A stretch of 64,000 bases of DNA from Aurelia coerulea (Eukaryota > Cnidaria > Scyphozoa > Semaeostomeae > Ulmaridae), in assembly GCA_039566865.1 (NCBI GenBank), contig CM076945.1:8855501-8919500 (forward strand). Reading direction: 5' to 3'. The notes under the pieces are model-generated. The model was not told where the DNA came from. It saw only the letters and a list, made by a program, of their open reading frames with translations, and did not search any database. The position numbers and the translations under genes are program-made. Numbering within the stretch: the first letter of the stretch is position 1; each line of letters begins with the position of its first letter. Shown piece after piece: positions 53,700 through 63,770 of the stretch.

Positions 53700-54056
53700 A
53701 ACTTACTCTATCTATTTGTCCTCGTAGCTATAAGGCTGTTGTAGTATGTATGTATGTGTGTGTGGCCTACGGGCCTAACAAAGCTTTGATAACTCGGCCA
53801 TGAGCAGCTTCTCTTCGTCTTCTTCTTTGACTTGCAGCTCTGATGATCTGATCTGAATTGTGCTGCCCCAAGATGCATGCCTAACGCTCTTATAGCTACG
53901 AGTCCCAAGGGTACACAAAACACACAAAGTTACTCAAAAAGGTCAAAGTTCAAAAGTCAAATTGTCATATCGTTCTTCAGAGTCCAAAGTCCAAATTCTA
54001 ACAACAACAACAACAACAACAACAGAAACACTTAACAAACATAAACATATTCAACA
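53700..54056 (-). mobile_element. Probable 3' LTR of the BEL element (left limit uncertain)
   Basis: Just downstream of the minus-strand pol end is a purine tract (TTTGGGGGCGGG), followed on the minus strand by TATGTTGAATATG, a plausible LTR start with its TG near 54056. The far limit cannot be fixed because the 5' LTR lies outside the window. An (AAC)n run lies at 54000-54024. Confidence 0.45.
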
Positions 54057-54106
54057 TACCCGCCCCCAAACAGGCGATTTATAGGAGACTGTTTTTTAAT
54101 AACTTT

Positions 54107-57100
54107 CTATGTTGAATCTTCTTCCACAGTTGCTTCCAACAAACATAACTTTGTTACGGGTCTTCGATATTCAGAATTCATCGTCTTCACCTTTGCTGAC
54201 CGGACAAGGCCATCTCTACCTGGGTACACTTCTACCACTCTCCCCAAAGGCCACTGATTCCTGTGTTGCGTTTGTTCGTTAACGAGTACCAAGTCATTCT
54301 CCTTTAGGTTACGCTCGATTGAATGCCACTTCTGCCTGATTTGAAGAGTTGGGAGGTACTCTTTGGTCCACCTTTTCCAGAATATGTCAGCCATATATTG
54401 AACCTGCTTCCATCTTCTCTTGCTGTACGAATCTTTGCTCTTGAAAACACCAGGTGGGAAACTTTGGCCAGATCTGAGAAAAAACAGATGATTTGGTGTT
54501 ATTGCATTCAAATCTTGAGGATCGTCTGACACCTTGGTGAGCGGTCTTGCGTTGAGAATTGCTTCAACTTCACACAGAAGGGTTTGCAAACCTTCATCAT
54601 CAATCGTCTGATTTCTCAAAATTGCATTCAGAACTCGTCTTACAGATCTTATCGCACGCTCCCATGCGCCACCCATATGTGAAGCTGTCGGAGGGTTGAA
54701 TATCCATTTGATGTCTCTTTGCAAAAGAAATTCATGCACTTGATCCTGATTCCATTGCTGTATTGCAGTTCGGAGTTCTCTTTCGCCACTTCTAAAATTT
54801 GAGCCACTGTCGCATCTTATTTCATCTGGATTTCCACGTCTTGAAATGAATCTTCTTAGGGCATTTATAAAAGAATCTGTATCCATACTGTGAAGAATCT
54901 CCAGATGAATTGCTCTAATTGTTAGACAAGTAAATATGATGCCATACCTCTTTACAATACATCTTCCTCTCTTGACAAAGAAGGGACCAAAACAGTTGAT
55001 TCCAACGAAGGAAAATGGTGGTTTGTCTGCTGTCACTCTATCATCGGGCAAATCTGCCATTTTTTGCTTTCCAGGCTTTCCACATCGACGCTTGCAATCG
55101 AAACAACTTCTGATAATTCGGCGAACTGACGGCCTTGCCTGTAAGATCCAAAACCTTTCTCGAATGCGTGCCAGAACGTACTCCTGTCCAAAATGTGCAG
55201 ATCGTTTGTGAAAATATCGAATTATGAGGTCACTTACATGATGCTGCTTGGGAAGAATAATCTGATGCTTTTCTTCAAGACTGTTGTATGGAGCGTTGTT
55301 GAGTCGGCCACCAACACTAATCACGCCGTTTATGATGACTGGATCTAATCTGCATAGAGAGCTTGATTTTCTAATTGATTTCTGAGGTGATTGTAGTAGT
55401 TTCAACTCTTCACCAAAGCATTCGTTTTGTACACATTTCACAATTGCACGTTCGGCTTCATGCATCTCTTCTGTTGTCAATCTGCCACTCTTGACTTCTT
55501 GCTCCTCGTTGCTACTTCGGATGTTTCTTAGCAACCAACTTCTATATCTCAACAACCAAGCAACAGATTTCTTTAGAACGGTCCAATCTGAGAACTTTGA
55601 AAATATTTGATTCGTCATAACATTTGATGAGTTGATTTGTACTGAATGTGTTTGCACAATCTTCTTGACTTCGACATCATCTTCGGACAAATCTTCAATG
55701 AATACACCTTTGGGCCATTCATGCTCCTCTTTCCGTAGAAATTCTGGGCCATGTAACCATCTATCACTGTTTATCAAGCTGTCTGCACTAAGTCCCCTAG
55801 ATGCATCATCTGCTGCATTTGAACTTGTATCAACATATCGCCATTGAGATGGACTGGATCCGTCGTGTATCACTGCGATTCTGTTCCCAACATATGTATG
55901 ATATCTCCTGCTTTTATTCCTTATGTAACGTAGTACAGCAGTGCTATCTGTCCAAAAGACTGACTCACCAAGTTTCATGTCCAATTCTCTCTTCAGCACG
56001 GAATCCAACTTCACAGCAAGAGTCGCAGCAGCAAGCTCCAGTCTTGGGATTGTCACTCGTTTAAGGGGGGTTAGTCTCGACTTTGCAAGAACGAATGAGC
56101 ATGACACGTCGCCATTGTTGTTGACTGATCGTAGGTAGGTTACAGCACCATATCCCATTTCGGATGCGTCGCTAAAATGATGCAGCTGGCTTGTTACTGC
56201 ACTGCCAATTCCTGTTTCCGTATAGCATCTTTTGACTTCAATTTGCTCCAATTTTGTAAGATCATCCAACCAGTTTTCCCATTCCTTGAGATTTAGACCA
56301 CTTACTTGCTCATCCCATCCTATGTTGTCCTTGCACAATCGCTGGAGGATAATCTTGGCTTTCAGAATGTATGGTGAAATGAATCCAAGCGGATCATAAA
56401 CAGATGAAATTGTACTCAAAATTCCTCTTCTGGTTGATGGTTTATCTTTCACACTGATATTGAAGGTGAATCTGTCAGTTTCCACATCCCATTGCAATCC
56501 AAGAGCTCTTTCAGTCGGGAGTTTATCGTCTTCAAGATCAACATTCTTCAGCTCCTTTGACCTTTCCTCGTCTGGTATTGCATCTAAAACATATCGAGAA
56601 TTGCTTACCCATTTGGTCAGATGGAAGCCGCCTCGAGCCAACAAATCAGCGAGTTGTTTCTGCATTTTGATTGCTTCGTCTGCATCCTTCACAGCTTTCA
56701 GAAGATCGTCCACATAGAAGTTTCGTCGCACGGCATGAATCACTTCATCGTCAAACAAACTGGCATTATCTTCTGCAACTCTTCGCAAGGCAAATGTTGC
56801 ACAGCTCGGAGACCATATACCTCCAAATAGGTGCACCATCATCTGATATTCAACAGGAGCCAGTGTTAAATCACCATCTTCAGCAGTCACACGCACCTGG
56901 TGGAACATTGCTTCAACATCTGCCATTAGGGCTATGGGCTCGCTTCTGAATCGGCATAATACACCAATGAGCAAATTTGTCAAGTCAGGGCCTTGAAGAA
57001 CCTTTTCATTGAGGGAGACATTCTTGTACTTTGCAGCACAGTCAAACACAATCCTGACCTTGTCTGGCTTCTTCGGGTGTGTCACGCTATGATGTGGCAG

Positions 57101-57223
57101 GTACCATAATTTGCCATTCTCCATTTCAATTTCTTCTTCTGGAACCTGTCTTGCGTAGCCTTTTTCTAGCAAGTCGTCCATGAATGTGATTGTTTTAAGT
57201 TTGAATCCTTTTGCAGCCGGCAT
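54107..57223 (-). pseudogene. BEL pol: reverse transcriptase, RNase H, integrase
   Basis: A 1038-codon frame. The RT carries [20 protein letters not shown] and the catalytic FYVDD. RNase H follows ([15 protein letters not shown]), then the integrase zinc site (HKRSAHFGQ and CFDCKRRCG), core motifs RCDSGSNF and GGAWERAIR, and a C-terminal domain. In the integrase core, relatives have an Asp before the FGPF motif. Here it reads GINCFGPF, so that catalytic Asp is Asn. The N-terminal part of the frame continues from the protease frame only after a frameshift near 57200. Confidence 0.85.
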
Positions 57224-57996
57224 TTCAAGTATTCAAGCCTTTTCTGTGCCATGTGTCGGTTGTTCGGTAAATCAGGTGGGCTGAACTTCCACGGAATTGA
57301 AACGTGATAATGACCTTGTTGTAGCTGTATGGAATCTTGAAACACAGCAAGTGCTCTACCGTCTTCTACTGACATCGTTTTCTGGCTATCAACACTTGAG
57401 TCTTCAAATTCGTGGTTGAAGTACTTCTTCAATTGATCATAGAGTTGGTCATCAGATGAAACAGGATTAGAAAAGAAGCAATGATTACCTTGATTGAAGG
57501 AAACACCAATGGGGCCATTAAGGGTCCAGCCAAACATTGTCTTTACAGCATATGGACCACCATTTTCACTTTTTCGCACCTCTTCCGGTTGCAAGGCCTT
57601 CGGTACATCCACGCCGATCAACAGACTGACTTCACCGTCATGGATTGTGTCTGGTAGCATGATTCCATCCAAATGTGGCCATCTTCTCACATCCTCTTGA
57701 CGGGCCAAAGCTGATGTTGAGATGTTCATCGTTTTTGTAGAAAACACATTAGGCATTTGAAGATGCATCGTCTCTTCTAGGTCCATTACTTCTAAGCTGA
57801 CTACTGACGTCTGGCAATTTGTGTTAACACCACTAATTGTAGCAACTGACATTTGACATTTTCTTCCAATCACACCCAGTTTGTCCAGGAGGGCTTTACT
57901 ACAAAAAGAGGCAGTAGATCCACTGTCGAGAAGAGCGTAAGTTTTAAATACCTTGTCACTTCCTGTCCCTTTCACCTTCAGGGGCACAATTGGCAA
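57166..57996 (-). pseudogene. BEL protease region
   Basis: A retroviral-type aspartic protease with catalytic LLDSGSTASF near residue 27, followed by the linker to RT (GWTLNGPIG is the usual BEL word). Gag upstream and pol downstream are in other frames, with short overlaps, consistent with two small indels rather than programmed shifting, though the latter cannot be excluded. Confidence 0.8.
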
Positions 57997-58031
57997 TCCA
58001 TTGTTGACTCCTCCTCGATCGTCACATCTAG

Positions 58032-58722
58032 TTACTCCAACAAACTTTCATTGTGCTGAGTCGAATCAGTTTGCATTTGCTTCCTCCACTCTTCCTTGCG
58101 TCTCTTCTCATGGGCCACCACAGAGTTATGTATTGCTGTGAGGTGTTTGCGACGGAGATCACAATTGGCAACTGTACAAGCCTTCCTTTGATTGCATCCA
58201 GGGGAGAAATGAAAAGAAGATAGACAATTGTCGCAGAGCTTCTTTGAACGAATGAAATTAAACTTTTCCTCACCAGTTTTCTTCTTGAATTCTTCGCAGT
58301 TTGTCAACTTGTGATTCTTTTCGCAGAAGTAACATTTCACGCCTGTTGAAGTGAGATTTGACTTCCCATCATTGGTCTGGATACTGAAATTCAAGTTTCG
58401 CTGCGTACTCACTGCATTTGGCCTTCTGATCCTGTCATTTCGTGACGACTGTTCTCTGTTGACATTGTCCATGATAGCGCCAAACACAGGGTCGTTCTTC
58501 TCTTTGGATATCATCCTGATTAAACGCCGCACGTCTTCGACAGTGGGTTCCCTTTGGCGTGATCTGATTTCCTGCACGCGAGACTGCCAACGAGACTTCA
58601 CAAAGTTTGGGCATCGCTCTAAGATCTTCACCAGTCGGTCTTCGTTGTTCAGTTGTGTCATTCTGCCAGCAGCCTTCAACGTCATCTCACAATTCTCGAG
58701 GTCATCGGCCAATTCTTGCAAG
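58032..58722 (-). pseudogene. BEL gag C-terminal part with zinc knuckles
   Basis: After the Gypsy insertion point the frame reads LQELADDLENCEMTLKAAGR, a normal BEL Gag segment. It then has a Cys/His cluster (CYFCEKNHKLTNCEEF, CDNCLSSFHFSPGC, CTVANCDLRRKH) for RNA binding. It ends at a stop just before the protease frame. The codons from 58723 to 58760 come from the Gypsy duplication and LTR, not gag. Confidence 0.82.
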
Positions 58723-58727
58723 CCTTC

Positions 58728-58887
58728 TGTATCAAGTGGTCCAAACAGTAATAAACTCAAGATTCGAGTAGATTAAACTGATCAACTTCAGCTCATCATC
58801 AAAGCTCAAAACGACAACCAAGGCAGGGCAAAGTCCAGCCTAACCTAACTACCCATTACGAGGCTAATTAAAGATGGTATCATAACA
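58728..58887 (-). repeat. Gypsy 3' LTR (160 bp)
   Basis: Identical over all 160 bases to 63219-63378. It begins TGTATC and ends TAACA on the plus strand. A purine tract (ATGGGGA, minus strand) borders its inner end. At 160 bp it is very short for Gypsy. Confidence 0.95.
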
Positions 58888-58914
58888 TCCCCATATCATT
58901 AAAGTAGATAAAAA

Positions 58915-59145
58915 GAATATGGATTGACTCAAACGCCCTCTAATGTTCTGTAGGGCACAAAACACCCTCTAATGTTCTGTAGGGTATAACAGAAATAAAA
59001 ATAAAATAAAGGCCCTCTAATGTTCTGTAGGGACACAACACCCTCTAATGTTCTGTAGGGTAAAACGCAAAACCCCCTCTAATGTTCTGTAGGGTATAAC
59101 GTGAATAAAATAAAATAAAGGCCCTCTAATGTTCTGTAGGGCTAC
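58915..59145 (-). repeat. Six copies of a 20-bp repeat at the Gypsy 3' end
   Basis: CCCTCTAATGTTCTGTAGGG occurs six times (near 58934, 58966, 59012, 59041, 59073 and 59121), separated by A-rich spacers. CCCT/AGGG ends make each a short potential stem. The last copy overlaps the end of the Gag-Pol frame and supplies its stop codon. Confidence 0.9.
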
Positions 59146-62100
59146 CATATCGTTGAGGTGGTTTAACAGTTCTTTGTGATCGTCTGAGCACTACACTTTC
59201 CTCAGGTGGCTCCTTCTGCTCAATTTCTTCTTTTCTTTCTTTGGGTATGATCTCTATTTCTTTTTCCTGTACCCTTTCATTTGGTACATTCTCGACTCTA
59301 GGAGGTATTTCAGACGTTCTCTTTAGATCAACTCGGTTTCTCCTGTATGTATTAGTGTCTGTTTCAACATCATAAGATCTCTCGTCAAGTCTCCTCAGCA
59401 CAACACCTTTCTGCCATGATTTGTCCCCTATCTTGTAGGGTCTCATTCTTACTACATCTCCCTCAACTAAAGATGGCAAGTCCTTGCTCTTCTTATTGTA
59501 ATACATACCCTGCCTTTCTTGATTACGTTTCAATTGTAGTTTAACAAGTTCTTTGTCATTTTGCTTCAAAAGAGAACCCGACGTTGGAATAAGTGTTTTT
59601 GTCCTTCTCCCCAACATTCTTTGAGCAGGGCTTCTATCTATTCCTTGGGAAGGTGTATTTCTGTGGTAGAGAATTGCTAAATAAGGATCCTGCTTAGATT
59701 CCTGTGCCTTCCTAAGTAATCTTTTTGCTGTCTTTACAGCAGACTCTACTTTTCCATTGGCATTGCTGTGATGGGGAGAACAAGGAATATGATCAAATCC
59801 CCATGTTTTTGCAAACTCTGTAAATTCATGAGACACAAACTCATTATCACTGATAATTTGATCAGGGCATCCATATCTTGCAAAATGTGCCTTTAATTTC
59901 TTGATGATTCCTGGTGGCTTTTTACTTGTTAGCTTATCCACCTCCCAAAAGTTGCTGTAGTAATCCACAGTGATGAGGTATTCTATCGTGTTTAGGCTAA
60001 AGAGATCAATTCCGATCTTCTCCCATGATCTGTCTGGTAAATCATGACTCATAAGACTTTCTCTTGTATTCTTCTTGGCTTGGTATGTTTGGCAAACTTC
60101 ACACATTGATATGAATTGTCGTATCTCAGAGGACATACCCGGCCAAAATATGAGATCTCGAGCAAGACGTAGGCAACCTTCTATTCCTAAGTGAGACTGG
60201 TGGATGGATCTTTTCATTTCTGATCTGAGGGAAATTGGTATTACTAATCTTTCACCCCTGAAGATAACACCATTTTGAACAGTCAGTTCATCTCTGTAAC
60301 TACTGTAGGGAACCACTTTTGGGACAATTTGCGTGTTATCATCTGGCCATCCTCTAAGAATGACTGACTTTAAACAAGAAAGTACCTCATCTTGCTCAGT
60401 AGCCTTCCTAATTTGCTCGAGGCGCTCTTCTGTGACTGGCAAATACTGGGCCATGTTCACAGTTTCAAACTCTGAATTTGGTTTTTCATTGGGCTTCAGT
60501 GGTAGACAAGCTCTGCTCAGGGTATCAGATATTGCTTGCTGCTTTCCTTGGCGATATATAATCTCTGCATCATACCCAAGGGTTCTCATCAACATGCTCT
60601 GAAGACGCTTTGGTGCTTTAAATAAAGGTTTCTTAAAAATACTCTGTAGAGGCTTGTGATCACTATATACAGTAACATGCCTGCCATATGTGAAATGGTG
60701 CCATTTCTCAAGGGAGAACACCACAGCTAACATTTCCTTTTCAATAGGGGCATACCTAGTTTCGGCATCTGTGAGAGTGCGACTAGTGTATGCAATAGGT
60801 TGACCATTCTGCAAAAGAGCTGCTCCTAGGCCACTATTGCTGGCATCACATTCAATGGATAACTCTACCTTTGGATCGTAATAGGCTAATACAGGTGCCT
60901 TTGTTAACAACTGCTTGACTTGCTCGAATGCTTTGTCATGAGTAGCATTCCAGTCCCAAGCCGCACCCTCTTTTAACAATGCTCGAATTGGAGCCATCGT
61001 TTCTGAAAGCTTTGGTAAAAATCGAGCTAAGTAATTTACCGTGGCTTGTAAACGAGCTACACCTTTCTTATCTTCTGGTTTCTGCATTTTCAGCAAAGCG
61101 TCCACCTTAGATGTATCTGCCTTGAGACCTTGATCTGTGATTGTATGGCCTAAAAATTGAATTTCTTTCAACCCAAATCTAGACTTATCCTTGTTAAGCT
61201 TTATTCCAACTTTCATACAACGTTCTAGTAACGCCTTTAGCTTTGCTTCATGGTCGATGGTAGCTTCTTCAATAGTATCACCAACACCATAAACAAGGAT
61301 ATCATCTGCAACTGCAGAAACACCATTTAGGCCCTCTAATGCTTGACATAATCTCTTCTGGAAAATCTCACTGCTAACTGATAGGCCAAATGGCAATCTT
61401 GTAGCTCTATAACGCCCAAAAGGGGTCTGGAAAGTTGTCAGTATACTAGACTCATTGTCCAATTGACAATGCCAATACCCACTTGTAAGATCAACTTTAG
61501 AGAACACTTTAGCATTTGCTAGCTCTGGAAGAACATCATCGATAACAGGTAGTGTGTATCTCTCACGCTTTAGGGCTTGATTTAACGGCCTTGGGTCAAT
61601 GCAAAGACGAATCTTACCATTTTTCTTCTCTTGTATTGCTATTTGACTAACCCAATCCGTTGGTTCGTCAACAGGGATTAAAACTCCAAGCTTCACTAAC
61701 CTGTCTAACTCAGATTGAACCTTGCCTTGCAATGCAATTGGAATCCGACGTGCTGGAGATACAACTGGTTTCACTGTTGGATCTACTGTGAGATGTACTG
61801 TGCCTGGGAGTGTCCCTAGATCACCCTCAAACACATCCTTATACTGACTGACAATATTTGAAACTGTTGTCAACTTGTGTACAGACTTCATATTGTGATA
61901 ATTCACAACCATGAGATTCATCTGCTCTGACGCTCTCTTTCCTAACAATGGCATGAGATCTTCTTCAACAACTATGAATTCAACAGAGTATTTCTTCTGA
62001 TTCACAGGATTCCTCAGCTTTACTCTACATTTTCCAAGTGCTGTAATGACAGAATGATTCCACATTTTCAGCTTGACTGTTGTTGGTAAAATTTCACCAT

Positions 62101-63154
62101 CCACGTACTTCACAGGTATAACATTTGTACTAGCTCCTGAATCGATTTGAAATTTCACAGGCTTTCCATCAATTAGCATTTCTGCATTGACCTCAGTGCT
62201 ATCTGATACAGCAGCAATTATTTCAAACTTTTCTTGCTCTACTGATACTCCTAAAACATATTCAGTGTCTGATTCTGACGTGTCATTATACTCTGTTTGT
62301 AATCCACGGATATTTTTATTCTTGCCTTTACATCTTCGTGATGCCTTAAAATGATTCCTTTGTCCACAAACTTTGCACAGTTTACCCCATGCTGGGCATA
62401 ACTCTTTTCTCCTTACATGAGATCCGCAACAAAATATGCATTCTTTTAACATGTACTCTGATGTGTAATCACCCTTCTCTTTAACTCCAGGCAATTTTGT
62501 GCTTGCCTTGATCTTGCTGATACTCTCAGGTTGTTCAATTTTCTGCAACTGATTTGAAGTACTTTCTGCACTCCTACAAATATCAATACAATCTTTCAGT
62601 GATAAATTTCTCTTCTGCAATAACAATTTCCTGACATTATTTTCTGATATACCAAGAATCATTCTGTCCCGTATCAAGGACTCCCCTAAACAGTCACAAA
62701 ACCCACAAGTACTTGCCAGGGTTCGCAGAACTGAGACATAATCTTCGATGGACTCACTAATTTGCTGTGCACGTTTGTTAAAAACATATCTCTCGTACGT
62801 TACGTTAATTTCTCCAATTATGTAGCCATCAAATTTTCTCATTACAAGTTCCACATCTTCCGGATCCTCTGTACTCAAAAACTGCAACGTGTTGTAAATG
62901 CGTAGGCCTACAGGACCGACGCTGTTCAAAAATGACGAAATCTGAAATTCCTTGTTTTGCTCACGTATTCTGCACAAAATACTGTAATGTTTGTACATTT
63001 GCTTGAAAAACTTCCACTCCTCAACGGGATTTTCCTTCAACTTTAGCTGCGGTGGTGGGCTGCAGTGCACAGAAACACTCGCCCCCACGACGTTCGACAT
63101 GGGCCTAATGTCTTCTGCTGCACCTCCATCTTCTCCCACTGCTGGGTTAAGCAT
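59126..63154 (-). CDS. Gypsy Gag-Pol polyprotein, intact single frame
   Basis: 1342 codons from ATG at 63154. Gag is ~1-230. A Cys/His cluster lies at ~239-275 (CIFCCGSHV and CKVCGQRNHFKASRRC). The protease has DSGAST at ~338, and the RT has LCIDPRPLNQAL and the catalytic VADD. RNase H has IECDASNSGLGAAL. The integrase has a zinc site, GIDLF, SDN and VESA as its D,D,E residues, and a C-terminal VVLRRLDERSYDVET region. After SDN the integrase lacks two residues usual in the family (Glu-Phe follows instead of a Gly-Pro-Gln-Phe run). There is no envelope gene. The lack of stops and the identical LTRs suggest it was functional recently. Confidence 0.92.
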   Translation of the reverse strand: MLNPAVGEDGGAAEDIRPMSNVVGASVSVHCSPPPQLKLKENPVEEWKFFKQMYKHYSILCRIREQNKEFQISSFLNSVGPVGLRIYNTLQFLSTEDPEDVELVMRKFDGYIIGEINVTYERYVFNKRAQQISESIEDYVSVLRTLASTCGFCDCLGESLIRDRMILGISENNVRKLLLQKRNLSLKDCIDICRSAESTSNQLQKIEQPESISKIKASTKLPGVKEKGDYTSEYMLKECIFCCGSHVRRKELCPAWGKLCKVCGQRNHFKASRRCKGKNKNIRGLQTEYNDTSESDTEYVLGVSVEQEKFEIIAAVSDSTEVNAEMLIDGKPVKFQIDSGASTNVIPVKYVDGEILPTTVKLKMWNHSVITALGKCRVKLRNPVNQKKYSVEFIVVEEDLMPLLGKRASEQMNLMVVNYHNMKSVHKLTTVSNIVSQYKDVFEGDLGTLPGTVHLTVDPTVKPVVSPARRIPIALQGKVQSELDRLVKLGVLIPVDEPTDWVSQIAIQEKKNGKIRLCIDPRPLNQALKRERYTLPVIDDVLPELANAKVFSKVDLTSGYWHCQLDNESSILTTFQTPFGRYRATRLPFGLSVSSEIFQKRLCQALEGLNGVSAVADDILVYGVGDTIEEATIDHEAKLKALLERCMKVGIKLNKDKSRFGLKEIQFLGHTITDQGLKADTSKVDALLKMQKPEDKKGVARLQATVNYLARFLPKLSETMAPIRALLKEGAAWDWNATHDKAFEQVKQLLTKAPVLAYYDPKVELSIECDASNSGLGAALLQNGQPIAYTSRTLTDAETRYAPIEKEMLAVVFSLEKWHHFTYGRHVTVYSDHKPLQSIFKKPLFKAPKRLQSMLMRTLGYDAEIIYRQGKQQAISDTLSRACLPLKPNEKPNSEFETVNMAQYLPVTEERLEQIRKATEQDEVLSCLKSVILRGWPDDNTQIVPKVVPYSSYRDELTVQNGVIFRGERLVIPISLRSEMKRSIHQSHLGIEGCLRLARDLIFWPGMSSEIRQFISMCEVCQTYQAKKNTRESLMSHDLPDRSWEKIGIDLFSLNTIEYLITVDYYSNFWEVDKLTSKKPPGIIKKLKAHFARYGCPDQIISDNEFVSHEFTEFAKTWGFDHIPCSPHHSNANGKVESAVKTAKRLLRKAQESKQDPYLAILYHRNTPSQGIDRSPAQRMLGRRTKTLIPTSGSLLKQNDKELVKLQLKRNQERQGMYYNKKSKDLPSLVEGDVVRMRPYKIGDKSWQKGVVLRRLDERSYDVETDTNTYRRNRVDLKRTSEIPPRVENVPNERVQEKEIEIIPKERKEEIEQKEPPEESVVLRRSQRTVKPPQRYGSPTEH

Positions 63155-63218
63155 TACTGATACACTGCTTCATTTACATCCATAAGACATCAGAAAAGCC
63201 TTTTGGCCCCTGTCACCA

Positions 63219-63378
63219 TGTATCAAGTGGTCCAAACAGTAATAAACTCAAGATTCGAGTAGATTAAACTGATCAACTTCAGCTCATCATCAAAGCTCAA
63301 AACGACAACCAAGGCAGGGCAAAGTCCAGCCTAACCTAACTACCCATTACGAGGCTAATTAAAGATGGTATCATAACA
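63219..63378 (-). repeat. Gypsy 5' LTR (160 bp)
   Basis: Identical to 58728-58887. On the minus strand it starts TGTTATG and ends GATACA, followed directly by the primer-site-like TGGTGACAGG. Confidence 0.95.
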
Positions 63379-63770
63379 CCATCAGCAGGGTTTCGTTGTG
63401 GGGGGAACTTCCAAAGGTCAGCAAAGGGTGCAGGATGGGGCTTGGGGGTGCATGTTTCATCAGCAGGGTTTCGATGTGGGGGGAGCTTGCAAGGGTCAGC
63501 AAAGGGTGCAGGATGGGGCTTGGGGGTGCATGTTTCATCAGCAGGGTTACGTTGTGGGGGGAACTTCCAAGGGTCAGCAAAGGGTGCAGGATGGGGCTTG
63601 GGGTTGTATGTTTCATCAGCAGGGTTTCGTTGTGGGGGGAGCTTCCAAGGGTCAGCAAAGGGTGCAGGATGGGGCTTGGGGGTGCATGCTTCATCAGCAG
63701 GGTTACGCTGTGGGGGGAGCTTCCAAGGGGGAGCAAAGGGATTCAAAGGACGTTGCTGTCGGGAGGGATT
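63379..63770 (-). repeat. 78-bp tandem repeat coding 26-residue units in BEL gag
   Basis: CATCAGCAGGGTT recurs at 63379, 63457, 63535, 63613 and 63691. On the minus strand each unit encodes a Pro-rich 26-mer containing KPHPAPFADPWKLPPQRNPA. Five full copies and a partial sixth stay in one frame. Confidence 0.92.

Larger units (their letters stand above)
58728..63378 (-). mobile_element. Young Ty3/Gypsy retrotransposon nested in BEL gag
   Basis: Two identical 160-bp LTRs enclose a single 1342-codon Gag-Pol. The flanks (plus strand) are CCTTC at 58723-58727 and CCATC at 63379-63383, a 5-bp duplication with one mismatch. Gag codons on either side join in frame when it is removed. Identical LTRs imply recent insertion. 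A tRNA-primer-like site, TGGTGACAGGGGCC, directly follows the 5' LTR on the minus strand. Confidence 0.93.

Noticed and set aside
58915..59145. Six spaced 20-bp repeats as a CRISPR array
   Set aside because: The genome is eukaryotic, spacers are A-rich and alike, and the repeats sit in a retrotransposon 3' end.
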